Origin: Malaya genurostris
Lineage: Eukaryota; Arthropoda; Insecta; Diptera; Culicidae
Reading direction: 5' to 3'
Length of the DNA: 64,000 nt
NCBI RefSeq assembly: GCF_030247185.1
Contig: NC_080572.1
Coordinates: forward strand, 185,904,866 to 185,968,865
This document shows, one piece after another, positions 1 through 10,479 of this stretch (positions within the stretch are counted from its first letter, which is position 1; each line of letters starts with the position of its first letter). The position numbers were made by a program, and so were the translations under genes. The notes beneath the pieces were generated by a model. It worked only from the letters and a program-made list of their open reading frames with translations. It was not told the DNA's origin and searched no databases.

Positions 1-2910
1 CTGAGCAAATGTCCGTGTGTGTATGTGTGTTGTCAACAAAGAGGTCGAGATCTCAGAGATGGCTGGACCGATTTTGATCAAACTAGTCGCAAATGAAAGG
101 TCTCCCCGTCACCAAGAACGCTATTGAATGGTTTTGAGATCGGATGTTTACTTTTTGAGTTATACGAAGTTTTATGTCAAAATTTCCAGTTTTTTTTACA
201 GTATCTGTCACATTTGACATTGAAAACAGAATATGTTTTTAGACTACAATAAACTTAGATTTCGCACGGAAATAGCTATCCAACAAGCCATAGATTGGTA
301 AAATCCGTCCATTTTCAACGGAGATATCGATATTTTTGTATAAGCTACTTTTCTCTCTATTCCAGCAGTAGGAGTTTTGAGCGCTGTATGACAAAGTAAA
401 GCTTGGGAGCAACGTAAAACACGATTTTTTATACTATTACATACAATTATTTCTAAGTACCAAAAAGACTGTGTACAGTATCCTTTTTCATGACATTTTG
501 CCTCGGACCGATTTTAGCACGGTTCGTTTTTGGCAACATAATCGTTTGAATACGACATATGTAAACCAGATGATGGCAGCATTTTCGAGTTGAAAACAAT
601 TCTATAATTATATTGATTTAAACTACTTACAGCAATAAATGCTGTAAGAACATAACACCCATATACCATTCGAATCAGTTCGTCGAGATCGGCAACAAAT
701 CACCTAAGATTCAAATGAAAAGTTTTAAGATTCTATAAAACAGCTTGTTTTTCAGTCAGATCCAACTTCCGGTTTCGGAGATACAGGGTGATTAGTATAA
801 AAATGTCTATTTCACATACATTGATCAAGTTTATCGGGGTTTGCAGATTTGGAGAGTCGATAACCAAATAAACTTATTTCAGTTTTAGTGATATTCAGTT
901 TTCGATTCGGATTTAATTCGCACTACGATTTCTCAAAGATGTTTATCCTGATTTTCAAACATTTTGAAACAAATGTAAACTAAACAGCTACTCAGGTGAA
1001 TTTATCTGACTTCGGCTACACCGATTTTCGATTGCCGGTTCCAGTATCGAATCGTTTCTTAAAGCTCAATTGTTTTCTAAAAAAAAGCCAGATCTACAAA
1101 GACAAAATTAATTAATATTATCCAATTCTGACTTCCGATTCTGGAATTACACGATGATGAATTTTAAAATTCAAACCGGTATAGAAAATGACAATCCCGA
1201 AAAGCTTAAAAGTTGGACTCAAAACTATTGCAATTTATTCGTCATACAGCCATACGAATCGGTTTGGGTTATGCTGGTTACTGACTACCGGCCCTGGAAG
1301 TACCTTAAATTACCGTGAACTCTAAAGTGGAAGTTACTTCGACATATCAATGTTCAATCGATTGTCACACTTTTAGATTCAAATTCGATCCGATTTGCAG
1401 TTTCGATATTACAGAGTAATGAGTGATTAAGGTGAAATGTAGCGTCATAAAATGCGCGCAAAATTTTATCCGCTTCAGTTGAACGAACCGTCGCACAAAG
1501 CATACCAAAAAAACGGACACATAGAAACAAGAGCTTTTTTCAATGATTGAGCGCAGTGGGTTTACCTCTCGTTATATTGGCTTGTAAAAAAGACTGGACG
1601 TAATGGATTTTTGAATCCTTCTCACTTTGAATATATGCTAATTCAATCGTTATTGTTAGTGATTACTCTTACACTAGAGCTATAAATCATGAGTAATTAT
1701 GAATGACTAACATGAGGCTATATGTATATGTATTGACCAACTTGCTAACCATGTATATATGCCTGAGTTTAGTAGCAAGCATGGATTCTCCTTCAAAAAA
1801 ACGATTGAAGACGAGATAACATTCAAGTATTTTCGATATCTTTGCCAGTCGTTCACCAGGCCTTCCCGCCGATGAGATAGAATTTATGTAAAAGTATTTA
1901 CTTGACTCGCATGATAGAGCGCTGTCCAATTTACTTATCGAATACATTCAATGCCAATATATTCCATTCTAATTGACTTTCATTATCATCTTCGAATAAG
2001 TAGAAAGTATTATTTCTGTTGTGTCAATAGGATCGTAGCACTAGCCATGTAATCGAAGCTATGCTATGAGTCGGCTGCGAAGTCTGTTAAAACAGAAAGG
2101 CCAAATTTCTCAAAAGGAATGTAATTCCAAGACTTCCACACTCAGACATTTTCCTGGTGTGGATTCAGTATTCTCCCAATACGGTACAATCTAAAATAAT
2201 ACCTGTTATACGATATTACACAGCCAAGGTTTATTGCTCCAGCAACATCAATGCATTGAACTCAACAGAATTGGACATTATTAGCGATATAAATGACAGT
2301 TACTTAAAAAATAAACAATATTGCATAATTGCGTCATTATTTGATATGTAATTTTTGCTCACGATATAATGCCACCGTGCCCACCGTGCATTTCTCACAC
2401 CACCTCAATATGAAACAGCAGCGCGCAAGCAATAAAAAAAATGCGGAAAAGTTCATGTAAACTTTTTCAAATTTCGGTTGTTTTAGCTAATATTTTATAA
2501 TTTTGAGTTGCATTTTCAGATTCTTAGTGAAATTCTGCTACAAACACTACTTTTCAGTTCTAAAATCATCCCCGTGGAACGGAACAGTAACTGTTTATAC
2601 ATTTCAAAAACCAATTACGGCTCGGCAAAGCAAAATTTCAAAATTCTAGGAATACTTAGTTATGATAAATATGATTTCGAAAACTTAAGTGTTTTTGGTT
2701 TTTCGAAAATCGGTCTAGTTTTTGAATAATTGATCAAAAAACGCGATTTTCGCATTCCGCTACATTTCACCTTAAAATCTCAAATTGCCGCTTAAATAAA
2801 ATAATGTCATGAGAACTGAAACACCGAAGAATATTCATGCAAAAACCGCATGCGAATTGATAAAAAAAAGGTATCATCTCACTGCTAGGTGGATTAAGCA
2901 CGTTTTTTTG
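1..2910 (+). repeat. Long noncoding repeat R1, copy A (split)
   Basis: This stretch matches 19980-21345 almost phrase for phrase, starting from a GT-rich run and the words GGTCGAGATCTCAGA and ending at GGTATCATCTCACTGCTAGG. The copy is cut at 1430 by a foreign element and resumes at 2772. No open frame of note lies in it. It starts at or before the window edge, so its true 5' end is unknown. The wording (CCGATTTT, CTACAGGGTGAT, TGAAAAGTTTT) resembles noncoding repeats that are very common in mosquito genomes; the transposon class is not evident from either copy. Confidence 0.8.
1431..2771. mobile_element. TTAA-flanked non-autonomous element inside R1
   Basis: The insert begins GGTGAAATGTAGCG and ends with the exact reverse complement, a 14-bp perfect terminal inverted repeat. 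It is flanked by TTAA on both sides (1427-1430 and 2772-2775). The uninterrupted R1 copy reads GAGTGATTAAAATC at the matching point (about 21,190-21,205) and has a single TTAA, so it is an empty site. TTAA duplication is the hallmark of piggyBac-type transposases, though some MITE families share it. The 1,341-bp body has only short unconvincing frames, so it would need a transposase from elsewhere. Confidence 0.85.
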
Positions 2911-2994
2911 TTTTCTTACACATCACTAGTAATGAGCAACAGACAGAGAGAAACGTAGAAAATGCTTGAAACAGCGAAAACTTTGCGAAAAAGT

Positions 2995-3085
2995 ATCACC
3001 TGGAGGTAGGACTCGAACCTTTACCCTTCTTCTTTCCGGGGAGACCCTCTACCAACTAAGCAACTCTGAAACATGTGTAGAACAC
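2995..3085 (-). repeat. tRNA-like pol III promoter remnant (SINE-like)
   Basis: On the minus strand there is a perfect B-box (GGTTCGAGTCC) about 35 bases after a near-consensus A-box (TTGCTTAGTTGGTAGAG), the spacing of a tRNA gene. The flanks do not form a 7-bp acceptor stem and the T-stem pairs poorly. I read this as a tRNA-derived SINE head or decayed tRNA pseudogene, not a working tRNA. Confidence 0.5.
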
Positions 3086-3263
3086 GTTCCAGAACTCAAC
3101 AGATGAAATAGTGCTAAACTCGTGCGTGATACTGCGCGCAAGTCGAATGAGATTCAATTACTGTCCTAGATGCTGGGTGACCTCATTTCGGACCATCTTT
3201 CGGTCAACCGTCCCACCCACTTTTACTTTAGAATTTTTCATTTTGTCTTGTGTCTTGCTGTTA

Positions 3264-3544
3264 CACAGATAAAAATATTTTGTGAATTTACATCTATTTT
3301 CATGCACATATTTGGAGCCGGTAATTAAACATAAAATTACTTTACAATTTTGTACGTTTCAATACAATTTAATCGCAAAATAAGCGTTAATTGAAAGATA
3401 CAGTTATTTTCATTGAAAATTCAATGCAGTCCAATTTAGTTCTGCATCGATGAAGGTTTACAATCAAAATTTCGATTCAACCCATGTCTATTCCATGTTA
3501 CTATTGATTTACATCTCGTGTAAATTTCATTATTTCTTTCTGTG
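3264..3544. mobile_element. MITE with CACAGA...CTGTG ends, TA target duplication
   Basis: A 281-bp AT-rich element. The left end reads CACAGATAAAAATATTTTG and the right end, reverse-complemented, CACAGAAAGAAATAATGAAA, imperfect inverted repeats of about 28 bp that both run into ATTTACA. It is flanked by TA on each side (3262-3263, 3545-3546), as expected for Tc1/mariner mobilisation. A relative with the same ends lies at 41715-42132. No coding capacity. Confidence 0.75.
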
Positions 3545-3546
3545 TA

Positions 3547-4278
3547 CCCTTTTTTCACCCCACCTAGTAATGGTTAAAACTACTTTGATATAACGCAGAT
3601 CGTACGAAAATGGGTGCCGTAAAGACTAAAAAATTGAACGGTAAAGCCTTTTTAGAACTCATCGGACTTAGTTTTGGAAAGTGTGTTACCGCGTTATTTC
3701 CATGGATTTGTTTCATTACATGTTTAGAGTGACAGCACGTTTGTACTCTTCCTGTTTGATTGATCTGTTATCAGTTTTTTTAAATGTTTGAATTTTGAAT
3801 TATTTACAGTGATGTAAAACTGATGATGCCAACTAAATGCATGCTATTGACTCTTTAGATTGTTAATTGAATAGACTCTGTTGACGGTTGAGATCTCCGT
3901 TATGCTCTTCATCCAAATCGGTATTTCAAAGAAAAATCTAAACTGTACGACAGGTACTTACTGTTGTATGGCATAGGAAGAGCAATTAAGAACAGCAGCT
4001 GGAATACTAATCCACCGTAGAGTACTCTTAATCGCGAGAGCTCCATGTTGCCACCTGCTGTACACAATCTTCCCTTTCAGCACACAGAGCCAACGTCTAT
4101 GATTGATGCTTTTCAGGCACGACGGCTAACGACGAGTAGCTATGGGGAGCTTTCAGACACGTTCTGTGTGGATGAGAAGAAACAAAAAAAATAGAAATAA
4201 TTTTGTTAATTAAATTATGCTTCTCAAAATTAATTTGCCTGTGCTACACAGTTTCACGCTATCCAACATGCCAACGCG
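3547..4278. other. Non-repetitive stretch, no gene seen
   Basis: About 730 bases without a frame, inverted repeat or tandem repeat that I can support. Composition is AT-rich and ordinary for the window. Confidence 0.5.
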
Positions 4279-4584
4279 CTACGGAGTTGGGTTCCCACAC
4301 GGCCATGGGCAGTAATGGAGCCGAACGAAAGTGGCGCTAGAATGTTTTACGGTCTCAACAAGTTTCTCGTCGTCGCGCTTTCGGCGAATGTCTCCGGTGG
4401 CTTGCTTTATGGCACGCGTCGAACAAGCCAACGGAAGACGAATGTATTCCGGCTCTGCGCATAAATCAAAGCCGATGAGATTATGGATCGGAAAGCCACC
4501 CGACGATGGCGTCATCAAAATTTGAACAAGCTGTTCGAGAGCACATACATTAAGCACGTAGCGTAATGATCGGAATCACATGCG
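4279..4584 (-). CDS. Candidate orphan exon or coding remnant (unidentified)
   Basis: An open minus-strand frame of about 100 codons with no ATG near its start (it opens after a TGA and its listed start is GTG). Unlike neighbouring chance frames it has a coding look: many C/G third positions and a balanced amino-acid mix, including IRLPLACSTRAIKQ and a charged stretch RRKRDDEKLVETVKHSS. A splice-acceptor-like TTTGATTTATGCGCAG lies within it, so part could be an internal exon. I do not recognise the family. The overlapping plus-strand frame is shorter and probably a shadow. It may equally be a decayed TE fragment. Confidence 0.25.
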
Positions 4585-4589
4585 TCCTT

Positions 4590-5970
4590 TAGCCCGCAGA
4601 GTGTTGGCCTGGCTGGAGCGGAAAATTTCCGCTGTTAACAAAAGAAGAGGAGATTACATACGATGAAAAGGATAAGTTTTTCAGCGCAGGGTCCAGCTTG
4701 TTTTTTATGACCCGCACTAAAGCGTGCTTCAGCAGAGAAAGAGAGAGAGGTGATTGGTGCAATTTAGGGTTTTTCATTTAGGGATCCACATGCAATATGA
4801 TTAGCAGTAACAGAGTGAATGGAATTTTAATGTAATTGACTTAATTTATTTTTTTACTAGATGAATGTAACTACTTTTCTTGTCTTCACAAAAGTGCACT
4901 GGTTCCGAAAATACGTTACGTTACGTTGTATTATAAAAACTAGAAGCATTTAGAGAAGTTTTTCTGTCCGTCCTAGTAGATGTGTTGGCAAGAGATTTCG
5001 GCCGCCGTTGGGAATAATTCGTCAAACCGACGCAGCAAAAAGTTGAAACGCAATAAAAGCGCAATTTATTGAAAATAAAACGGATGGCAAACCCGTATTT
5101 GAGTTGTTTTGAAATGGAATCAAAGTGCAAAGCATTTCAGCATTTCGCTCTGATTCGTTCCACTTCAATCGGACTGTCCGTGTCCCGTACATGTAGCGGT
5201 TGGCCATCGCCGGCGAGAACTCACAGAGCGTCATAAATCAAAGGCGCTTTCGGGTGATGAAGTCCATGTACAACCCTTTCCGAAACGGTGCTAAAAGGAT
5301 TTTAATCTTCCATCACTTTTTTTTTCATTGCACTGTGTTGGACGGGCTTTGTAATTTATTTTTTGTTGCTTCACCCTGCAAGGGGTTGAAAGATGAAAAA
5401 AAATGTAACTTTTCTTTACTTGGGACTATCTACTATCCTTCGCACGGATCTGAAGATCGCTTCGGGACCACGAAAAGGACGTGTCCGATCAGTTTAAGTG
5501 TTTGGCATTTACGGAGTTTTAAAGCGTCTCAGACAATCTTCCGCAATTATTATGCTGATTTAATGTAGGTTTTACTCAATGCGATTGATGAAAGTAGAAT
5601 ATAAAATGAAGCTTTCCAATTACTGCCGTTTCCAGTATATAGTTTAGTCACGATAAATATGATATTTTCCAGTTAGTTGACATGAGTTTTGCAATTTCCT
5701 CTTATCAATTTAAGTTTTCATAAGGTTCTATACACGTAGAGCTAAGCTTCCATACATGTAGAGAAAAATTTAGTGAAAATACTTAAACTTGGGTTTAATT
5801 TAATATAGAAAGATAAGTATGATTTAATATAGAAAGCATTGATTTTTGAAACTACAAAACAAGATAATTAATATTTCTCAGTGGATTAGTTTGTTACAAA
5901 AAATATTTTGATAAAAATAACGAATGTTTTACTTGTGCTTTTCTGTCAATTTCATGGTATATTTAACTTG
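4590..5970. other. Unique-looking stretch, no gene seen
   Basis: Several short overlapping frames occur on both strands (for instance 5200-5568 plus), but none has recognisable domains, a splice context or consistent codon use. No inverted or tandem repeat stands out. Confidence 0.5.
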
Positions 5971-5975
5971 CAAAA

Positions 5976-6151
5976 TCATTATCTTTACGATTCGTCTTGA
6001 ACTCGTCAGTGCATAACAGTTCATGTTGAACTGTTATGTCACCTGTAGTTCAACATAAACCGCTAGGCAAACGTAAAGTTATTGCGTTATTGCCTAGCGG
6101 TTTATATTGAACTTTAGGTGGCATAACAGTTCATAAACATAAAGATAATGA
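5976..6151. mobile_element. Hairpin-type foldback MITE
   Basis: The 176-bp segment starts TCATTATCTTTA and ends with its reverse complement. The arms keep pairing inward through TAACAGTTCA, GTTCAAYATAAACCGCTAGGCA and similar words, so nearly the whole element folds into one imperfect hairpin with a small loop around 6070. Related phrases (ACGTTTCGYCTTCGACTC, AACTGTTATG) occur at 8430-8545, 42310-42430 and 49083-49175, making it a dispersed family. Noncoding. Confidence 0.7.
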
Positions 6152-6269
6152 CAGTCGTTCTGTACCCTAGCATAAACAAGGTTAATCGATAAATTGCAAA
6201 ATCAGTTTAGAATGAACTAACTTTAAATAAAGGTAATATTGGTAGTGCTCTGCATTTATAAACTTGACA

Positions 6270-6465
6270 ATGATATGATATTGCACCCGAACCTCCATTT
6301 ACGAACACTTTTTATACGTTACCTCTTTTTACGTGACTCTTTTTACGAACTAATTCCCAAATAATGTAATCTTTTTCTACGAACCAAATCCCCAATAACG
6401 TAAACTTTTTTTACGAACCTACTTCGTAAAAAGAGGTTTTGGCATACATCGAAAGCGATTTCCGA
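6270..6465. repeat. Dispersed repeat with TTTTTACGAAC words, copy 1
   Basis: This segment matches 62240-62400 closely (ACCTCTTTTTACGTRA, CTACTTCGTAAAAAGAGG) and an inverted shorter piece at 62966-63075. It holds several near-copies of TTTTTACGAA separated by 30-45 bases, so it has internal iteration. No coding frame. Confidence 0.65.
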
Positions 6466-6479
6466 CTCATTTATATTCC

Positions 6480-6935
6480 ATGGAAACTACTACAATATGG
6501 ATATTTTTGGAACGGGTTTAAAGAGTAGATTCCGGAAAATGGTGGTTGGGGTATTTTGGATATTCAAGATGGCGACTTCCGGTTGATTGATATTCTTTGA
6601 AAACACCTAACAATATGGGTAATTTCGGAACGGAATTGATGAGTAGATGTCGGAAAACGATGTTTGAGGTGGTTCTGAAATCCAAGATGGCGACTTCCGG
6701 TTGATTGATATTCCTTGAAAACCCTTGCAATATGGGTATTTTTGGAAAGTATTTGATAAACATATGCCGCAAAACTATGTTTCGTGTCGTCACGAATTCC
6801 AATATAACATCCTCCAGTTTATCGATATGCCTTGAAAACCCTTAAAACAAAGAAATTTTCGGAACATATTGAATACCAATAAACGATGTTTGAGCTCGTT
6901 TCAAAATTCAATGAAGTGACTTCCGGTATAGTGTT
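6480..6935 (+). repeat. 118-bp minisatellite, about 3-4 diverged units
   Basis: The phrase CAATATGGRTA recurs about every 118-119 bases (near 6492, 6611 and 6729), each followed by GGAACGG, a GATGAGTAGATG-like word, and AAGATGGCGACTTCCGG. The last unit is degenerate. The same sequence follows the related copy at 62455-62545 once, so this locus has expanded it. The long minus-strand frame across it is a by-product of the repeat. Confidence 0.7.
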
Positions 6936-6964
6936 TCCAAGGAATACCAAGTTCAAGGAATACA

Positions 6965-7610
6965 TGCTCTCAGGTTCTAGATGCATTATTCATGACAGTT
7001 TAAGGATTTAAGAGCACATTCAGCAGCTGCAAGATTCATATGGGCGATCTATAATATAACTGATACTGAAACAAACGTGTCCCCAGAAAGCCGTTTTAGT
7101 TTTATTTATTCGAACAGTTCTACTGTCAAATTAAAAACTGGTATACACTGCCGTTCTATTTTTTCTATTTTTGAAACACCGATAAAACGCTGCTGGGGCT
7201 GGCAGTTTATTTTGTTATAAATTCTAGATTTAAATTTTGAAAGTGACATAAATTATACATCTAGAACACTCCTGAACATGCCCTAAGACTATAAATTATA
7301 ACAAAAATAACTGGCAGTCCAAGCAGCGTTTTACTAGTGTTTCAGATATAGAAAAAATAGAACGGCCACGTATACCAGTTTTGTATTTGACAGTTGAATT
7401 GTTCGAATAAATGAAACTAAACCGGCATATTCAGTAGTGTTCTAGTTCTAGATGAATAATTTATGTCAGTTCTAAGATTTAAATCTGGATTTTATAACAA
7501 GAAAAATTGACAGCCCCAGAAACTAGAACGGGTTGCTAGGAATTCGTTTGTTCCAGTTTTAGTTCTATTTTAAATATTTCATATAGAACTTCTAGCTAAT
7601 TCTTCTAATT
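6965..7610. repeat. Dispersed MITE-like repeat (GTTCTAGTTCTAGATG family)
   Basis: Phrases such as GTAGTGTTCTAGTTCTAGAT, CAGCCCCAG, GTTTTACTMGTGTTTC and CATATAGAACTTCTAGCT are shared with 29850-30082 plus 30418-30460. At this locus they occur in both orientations (7088-7400 and 7420-7605), so it is probably two overlapping or nested copies. Exact ends could not be fixed by eye. Confidence 0.5.
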
Positions 7611-7693
7611 TATATACAATTACCCTGAAGTGTAAGTATTGATGCGAGATTGTATTGTGGCTCTATTTCCGTTTATTTCCTATCTCAACTGTT

Positions 7694-8302
7694 TCAAAAG
7701 AAGCGCCCGAAAGCCATTTCGTCGAAAGTCGTTTCGCCGAATAGGTCCTTTCGCCGAAAGTCGTTTCGCCGAAAGGGTAATTTCGCCGTGAGGGTCATAT
7801 CTCCTGCATAACTGATGTGGCGCAGCCACAAAACCGAAGCCAAGTCGCCAGCTGAGTCGGCCGCCGACCGCCGTCGGAAGCGGCGGCCTCTTGCATACAA
7901 ACCTGTAACCGTAACCTTGTTTGCCCGGTCTACTCAGAGCTAGGTTTCTTTGCTTTAGTTAGGTCCGAACGAGCGGTAGCGAGGTCGGACAGCACATGAA
8001 CCAAAACGAACGGATAAACGACGGAAAATACCATCTACCTATGCAATTGCTTTGATGCTTACTAGCTAATAGTCAACAAGTTTTCTTGGGAACTACTTTC
8101 TGAGGTTCATGAATCAATCTTTATTCAAGAATACAATAATCAATCATTATTCAAGAAGTACAATGGTAGGTCAACAAAACGGGTGTTAACGCTATCATCT
8201 TTCGTTTGCCTTTAATTTAAATCAATTACGACTGCAAGACGATTTCAGGATTCGGCGAAATGGCCCTTTCGGCGAAATGGCTTTCTGCGAAATGACCCTG
8301 AT
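7694..8302. mobile_element. Iterated-word element 1 (TTTCGCCGAAAG words)
   Basis: The left flank is an array of about six 15-bp words, three variable bases plus TTTCGCCGAAAG. The right flank (8250-8302) holds the same words in inverted orientation, three units. Between them is a GC-rich core: GCCGACCGCCGTCGGAAGCG, then GAGCTAGG, then ACGAGCGGTAGCGAGGTCGG, then an AT-rich stretch. The core matches the reverse complement of 58260-58445 inside the second iterated-word element, although that one carries different terminal words. The frame at 7694-7900 is an artefact of the array. I know no named class with this architecture; a foldback-type element mobilised in trans is my best guess. Confidence 0.65.
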
Positions 8303-8429
8303 CCGTTTCAAAAATAGATATACTATTTAGTTTCAATCCAGTTAAGATGAACATTTAGTTTTATTCCTGTACGATCCTAAAAAAAGTTATTACTGAAGTA
8401 GTCAAGTTGCGCTTTACGTTTGCTGAACA

Positions 8430-8545
8430 ATTGATGTTGAACTTCTAAGTGGCATAACAGTTTAAAAGAAACGGTTATGCACTGTCGAGTAGAAGGCGAA
8501 ACGTAAAGAAAACTAGAACTGTTATGTACCCCAAGCATAAACATT
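8430..8545. repeat. Relative of the hairpin MITE family
   Basis: It contains AACTTCTAAGTGGCATAACAG, an inverted counterpart AACGGTTATGCACTG, and GAAGGCGAAACGTAAAGAAA, all words of the element at 5976-6151 and of 49083-49175. It folds only partly, so it is a decayed or partial copy. (The first phrase runs one base past its word.). Confidence 0.45.
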
Positions 8546-8549
8546 CCTA

Positions 8550-10479
8550 GAACTGGTTGAAACAATTCAATATGATCAAACAAAAAGCGATGATGCATCA
8601 CCATTCGCACTTCACTAGTTTTTGAATAACAAGTTTCTTCCTATTTCTTTCTCTATACTAGCATGCCGTTTTTGCTCGATAGCGCAATGTATCATCTCAT
8701 TGTCGACCGATTTCTTACTGAACCGCCCGGAATAAACATTTTTCATTTCTGAATTTCTCTTCGGATAAGAGCTTCAAGTTCTTCCGACTTTTTTTCTGAT
8801 TTGCCTCTTCGCTATATTTTCGCACTCTGAACAGTAGTCAGTCGCGTGGCACGGCTGGAAGGAAAGGGAAAAGTTTTTCTCGCCATACAGACTGTGACTT
8901 TGTGTAGACGTGGTCCCTGGGAAATGCAACATTGCACGATTGCTCAGTGCACAGCAACGCAAAAATACAGACTTGCCATCAAAATTCAATCAACCGAAGC
9001 TCTCCATCGAAACACTTCCGTTCGAGGCACCATCCAAAAGTGACTCCAAAGAAAAGCTTCTTACTCGCGACGCAAGCTGCAAAAACATTCATCATGCAGC
9101 AGACTCCATTCCGACGAAAGAAGCTGCACTCTTTTGCATGGGAATTAAAACAAATTTCACCAGAGCTTATCCGCAGATCTCGAGAAGAGAAGACGAAAAA
9201 ATAAATTAAATAATTGGGTCAAACTAAAATCAATAATCCCCGCTGTTTTCCTCGGCGGTGTCTACGATTTTTGTTTCCCCTCTCACATCGTTGGTCACTG
9301 GATTAATGATTCGTCGTATCCGCTGTTGAATGCAAAAACGACCTAAACAACATCAGGGGAAATATTCAAACTAAATCCTAAAAAATGCATCAAACGTCCA
9401 AATTTTCATCAACAAAAAATTAATAACGAATAATCTTAAAAAAATTAAAAAAAAACGATGAAATTGATAAAATCGTCCATTTTTCAGTTGATAAAAAGAG
9501 AAAAAAGCAAAAAAACAATGAAGGTAGATTAAAACAGTTTGCTATCGTCACACTTTGAAAGTGTATTGTTTTTCGGATGATATCTAGGTTCAAGTTCGTA
9601 TTCTAGATTTTATCGGCTTCTCCCCTTTAGAATACCGTCATCCGAAAGAATGGAACTGCAGGAAAAGCATATGACACAGCCAGTCCTGGACGTGGTAATT
9701 GAGAAATGGATAAACGAATCAGAGACGACAGACGACAAAAAACAAACGCCCGCTTGAATTGAACTGCTTGGATCTGCTCGTAGTCCTTCATCGTTCTGCG
9801 CCAGTTTCGAGACGAGGAAATCTTGGCGAGAAAGCACGGGTGATGAAGCTCAACTAATTAATCAAAACACAGAACCGGATGAGTTCGGATGACACTTTTC
9901 TACGCTCTGTCTTGGGTGGGAGCGGGGGGAGTGTTTGTAATACGAATCCAGATCGAATTAGGGTGAAACAGGCGCCCGCCTGGTTGGTGTGATTTAAACC
10001 GATTATGTTGGAGTAGTCGGCAAATGACAAATTGTGGCTTTAGTAACCATTAGCAAAGTGTGTTTCTCTTTAGATGATTTTTTTTGTCAGATTCATTCCT
10101 ATTTCTTTCGCACAGTTTTTGAAAACAAAATTCAAAGCTCGCCGAAAGTATCGCAATAACGACAGTCTGCTTTGAATGTTCGCATATGTCTAAACTAATT
10201 TGGTCTATTTTGCTGCTCGGAAGATTAAAAAAAAAGAGCCGAATTGTGTCCGACGTTAGCGAAAATAATGGTTTTGATTTACATTTAAACGAGATGATGT
10301 GTTATTTCGCGAGCATTTTATTTCGTATTTCAAGATACGAAGTGTTGTATTGGTACTACATCTTCAGAACATTTGTTTTGGGTCACCTAACAAGACGCAA
10401 TGTGATGGCAAAATACCGGGAAATAACAGATTTCAGAAATATTGGCTAATAAATGGTGAACACGAAATGATTGTCACAT
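8550..10479. other. Unique-looking stretch, no gene seen
   Basis: Nearly 2 kb without a supportable gene. Overlapping 65-99-codon frames at 8846-9209 sit in locally GC-richer DNA, but they exist in all plus frames and show no domain. An A-rich low-complexity patch lies at 9400-9520. Confidence 0.5.

Noticed and set aside
2995..3085. Functional tRNA gene on the minus strand
   Set aside because: A- and B-boxes are good, but there is no acceptor stem pairing and the T-stem is weak, so it is probably SINE-derived.
7694..7900. Arg-rich 68-codon frame over the TTTCGCCGAAAG words
   Set aside because: It is generated by the word array and GC-rich core; no independent evidence of coding.
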